From positions 1-6,095 of the forward strand of contig CALBSQ010000022.1 of assembly GCA_937967325.1 (NCBI GenBank): 6,095 nucleotides of DNA, written 5' to 3'. The translations under genes were made by a program, and so were the position numbers. Origin of the DNA: an uncultured Chloroflexota bacterium. Its GTDB lineage: Bacteria > Chloroflexota > UBA4733. Shown piece by piece: positions 5,323-6,095 of the stretch. Within the stretch, counting starts at the first letter, position 1. Every line of letters starts with the position of its first letter. The notes beneath the pieces are model-generated. The model was not told the origin of the DNA. It saw only the letters and a program-made list of their open reading frames with translations, and searched no databases.

Positions 5323-6095
5323 CTACACCTCGCGGAACTCGCCCTCGACCGTTCCGCTGTCGCTCGGGCGCTGCTGGCCGTCCGGCTCCCCCGGCGTGGG
5401 GACTCCGTCGGCGGTCGTCTCAGCGCCCTGATAGATGTGTGGTCCGATCTTCTGCAGAGATTGGTTCAACTCCTCGGTGGCGCTGCGCATCTGCGCGGCA
5501 TCCGTCCCCTGGAGCGTCGAGCGCACCGCGGCGATCTTGCCTTCGATCTCGCTGCGAAGCTCGGCCGGGATCTTGTCGCCGTAGTCGCGGAGATTCTTCT
5601 CTGCTTGATAGGCCAGAGAATCCGCCCCGTTGCGCGCCTCAATCTCCTCCCGCCGCTGGCGGTCCTCGTCGGCATGCTGCTCCGCTTCCCGCACCATCCG
5701 CGCGACCTCGTCCTTGGAGAGGCCGCTGGATGCCGTGATCGTAATATTCTGCTGCTTGCCGGTGCCCTTGTCGCGCGCGGTCACATTGAGTATGCCGTTC
5801 GCGTCGATGTCGAATGTCACCTCGACTTGCGGCACCCCCCGTGGGGCTGGCGCGATGCCTTCCAGGTGGAACCGACCGAGCGTCTTGTTCTCGTTGGCCA
5901 TAGGGCGCTCGCCCTGGGCCACGTGGATCTCCACGCTTGGCTGGCTGTCGGCAGCGGTAGTGTAGGTCTCGGTCTTGCGCGTCGGGATGGTGGTGTTGCG
6001 CGGGATCATCGGCGTCATGACGCCGCCCAGCGTCTCGACGCCCAGGGTGAGGGGGGTGACGTCGAGGAGGAGGACGTCCTTGACCTCGCCCTTGA
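5323..6095 (-). CDS. dnaK: Chaperone DnaK (Hsp70), C-terminal part, 5'-partial
   Basis: The 256 visible residues are the C-terminal portion of the cytosolic Hsp70 chaperone, which binds exposed hydrophobic peptides in an ATP cycle driven by DnaJ and GrpE. The frame is open to the right edge; ATG at 6016-6018 is internal, because the 25 codons before it encode the conserved DVLLLDVTPLTLGVETLGG. The substrate-binding beta sandwich follows: PMIPRNTTIPTRK, the HVAQGER stretch, LGRFHLEGIAPAPRG, then FDIDANGILNVTARDK. The helical lid starts near visible residue 125 with SGLSKDEVARMVREAE, and includes RNGADSLAYQAEKNL. The tail is Gly/Pro/Asp-rich and ends VEGEFREV, a shortened form of the usual bacterial EFEEV-type end. 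The ATPase domain lies outside the window. The gene ends at its own terminator, so it is probably last in its transcription unit. Any grpE or dnaJ would lie to the right or elsewhere. Confidence 0.98.
   Translation of the reverse strand, partial: KGEVKDVLLLDVTPLTLGVETLGGVMTPMIPRNTTIPTRKTETYTTAADSQPSVEIHVAQGERPMANENKTLGRFHLEGIAPAPRGVPQVEVTFDIDANGILNVTARDKGTGKQQNITITASSGLSKDEVARMVREAEQHADEDRQRREEIEARNGADSLAYQAEKNLRDYGDKIPAELRSEIEGKIAAVRSTLQGTDAAQMRSATEELNQSLQKIGPHIYQGAETTADGVPTPGEPDGQQRPSDSGTVEGEFREV

Overview
The window looks like a GC-rich bacterial chromosome segment, most likely from Chloroflexota (possibly the Thermomicrobia side). This is inference. It rests on the C-terminal modules of the secreted glycosidase (motifs such as FGYPIS, FIYQRFQRGVMHFD and CTCTQGILFGDYL), which I associate with Chloroflexota extracellular proteins. 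It also rests on two intergenic repeat types, a TGTCATCCTGAGCGCAGCG inverted repeat and a GGGCGTAT...ATACGCCC hairpin, that resemble dispersed repeats of that phylum. No database search was possible.

Layout from left to right: (1) The 3' part of a plus-strand gene for an IolE-like / xylose-isomerase-like TIM-barrel protein (2-913); its true start lies left of the window. (2) A convergent intergenic region (914-1366) with a perfect 19-bp inverted repeat (986-1047) and a possible 67-residue minus-strand ORF (1082-1285). (3) A minus-strand membrane histidine kinase with a DUF4118-like four-helix sensor (1367-2683). (4) Directly upstream of it, with only a 24-nt gap and on the same strand, a large secreted GH39-like (clan GH-A type) glycoside hydrolase with duplicated Chloroflexota-type C-terminal modules (2708-4888). 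(5) A gene-free stretch (4889-5322) dominated by a nested inverted-repeat element (5015-5256) and then by a GC-rich terminator hairpin. (6) The C-terminal 256 residues of DnaK (5323 to the right edge), minus strand, which reads into that terminator.

The glycosidase, kinase and small ORF are collinear and closely spaced, so they could be co-transcribed. That would pair a secreted carbohydrate-active enzyme with an orphan sensor kinase; no response regulator is visible. The TIM-barrel sugar enzyme is convergent with them, and dnaK is separated by its own terminator and the repeat island, so both are probably independent units. I see no CRISPR array, tRNA, rRNA, transposase, phage gene or obviously new multi-gene system. 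The most unusual structure is the nested repeat between dnaK and the glycosidase.
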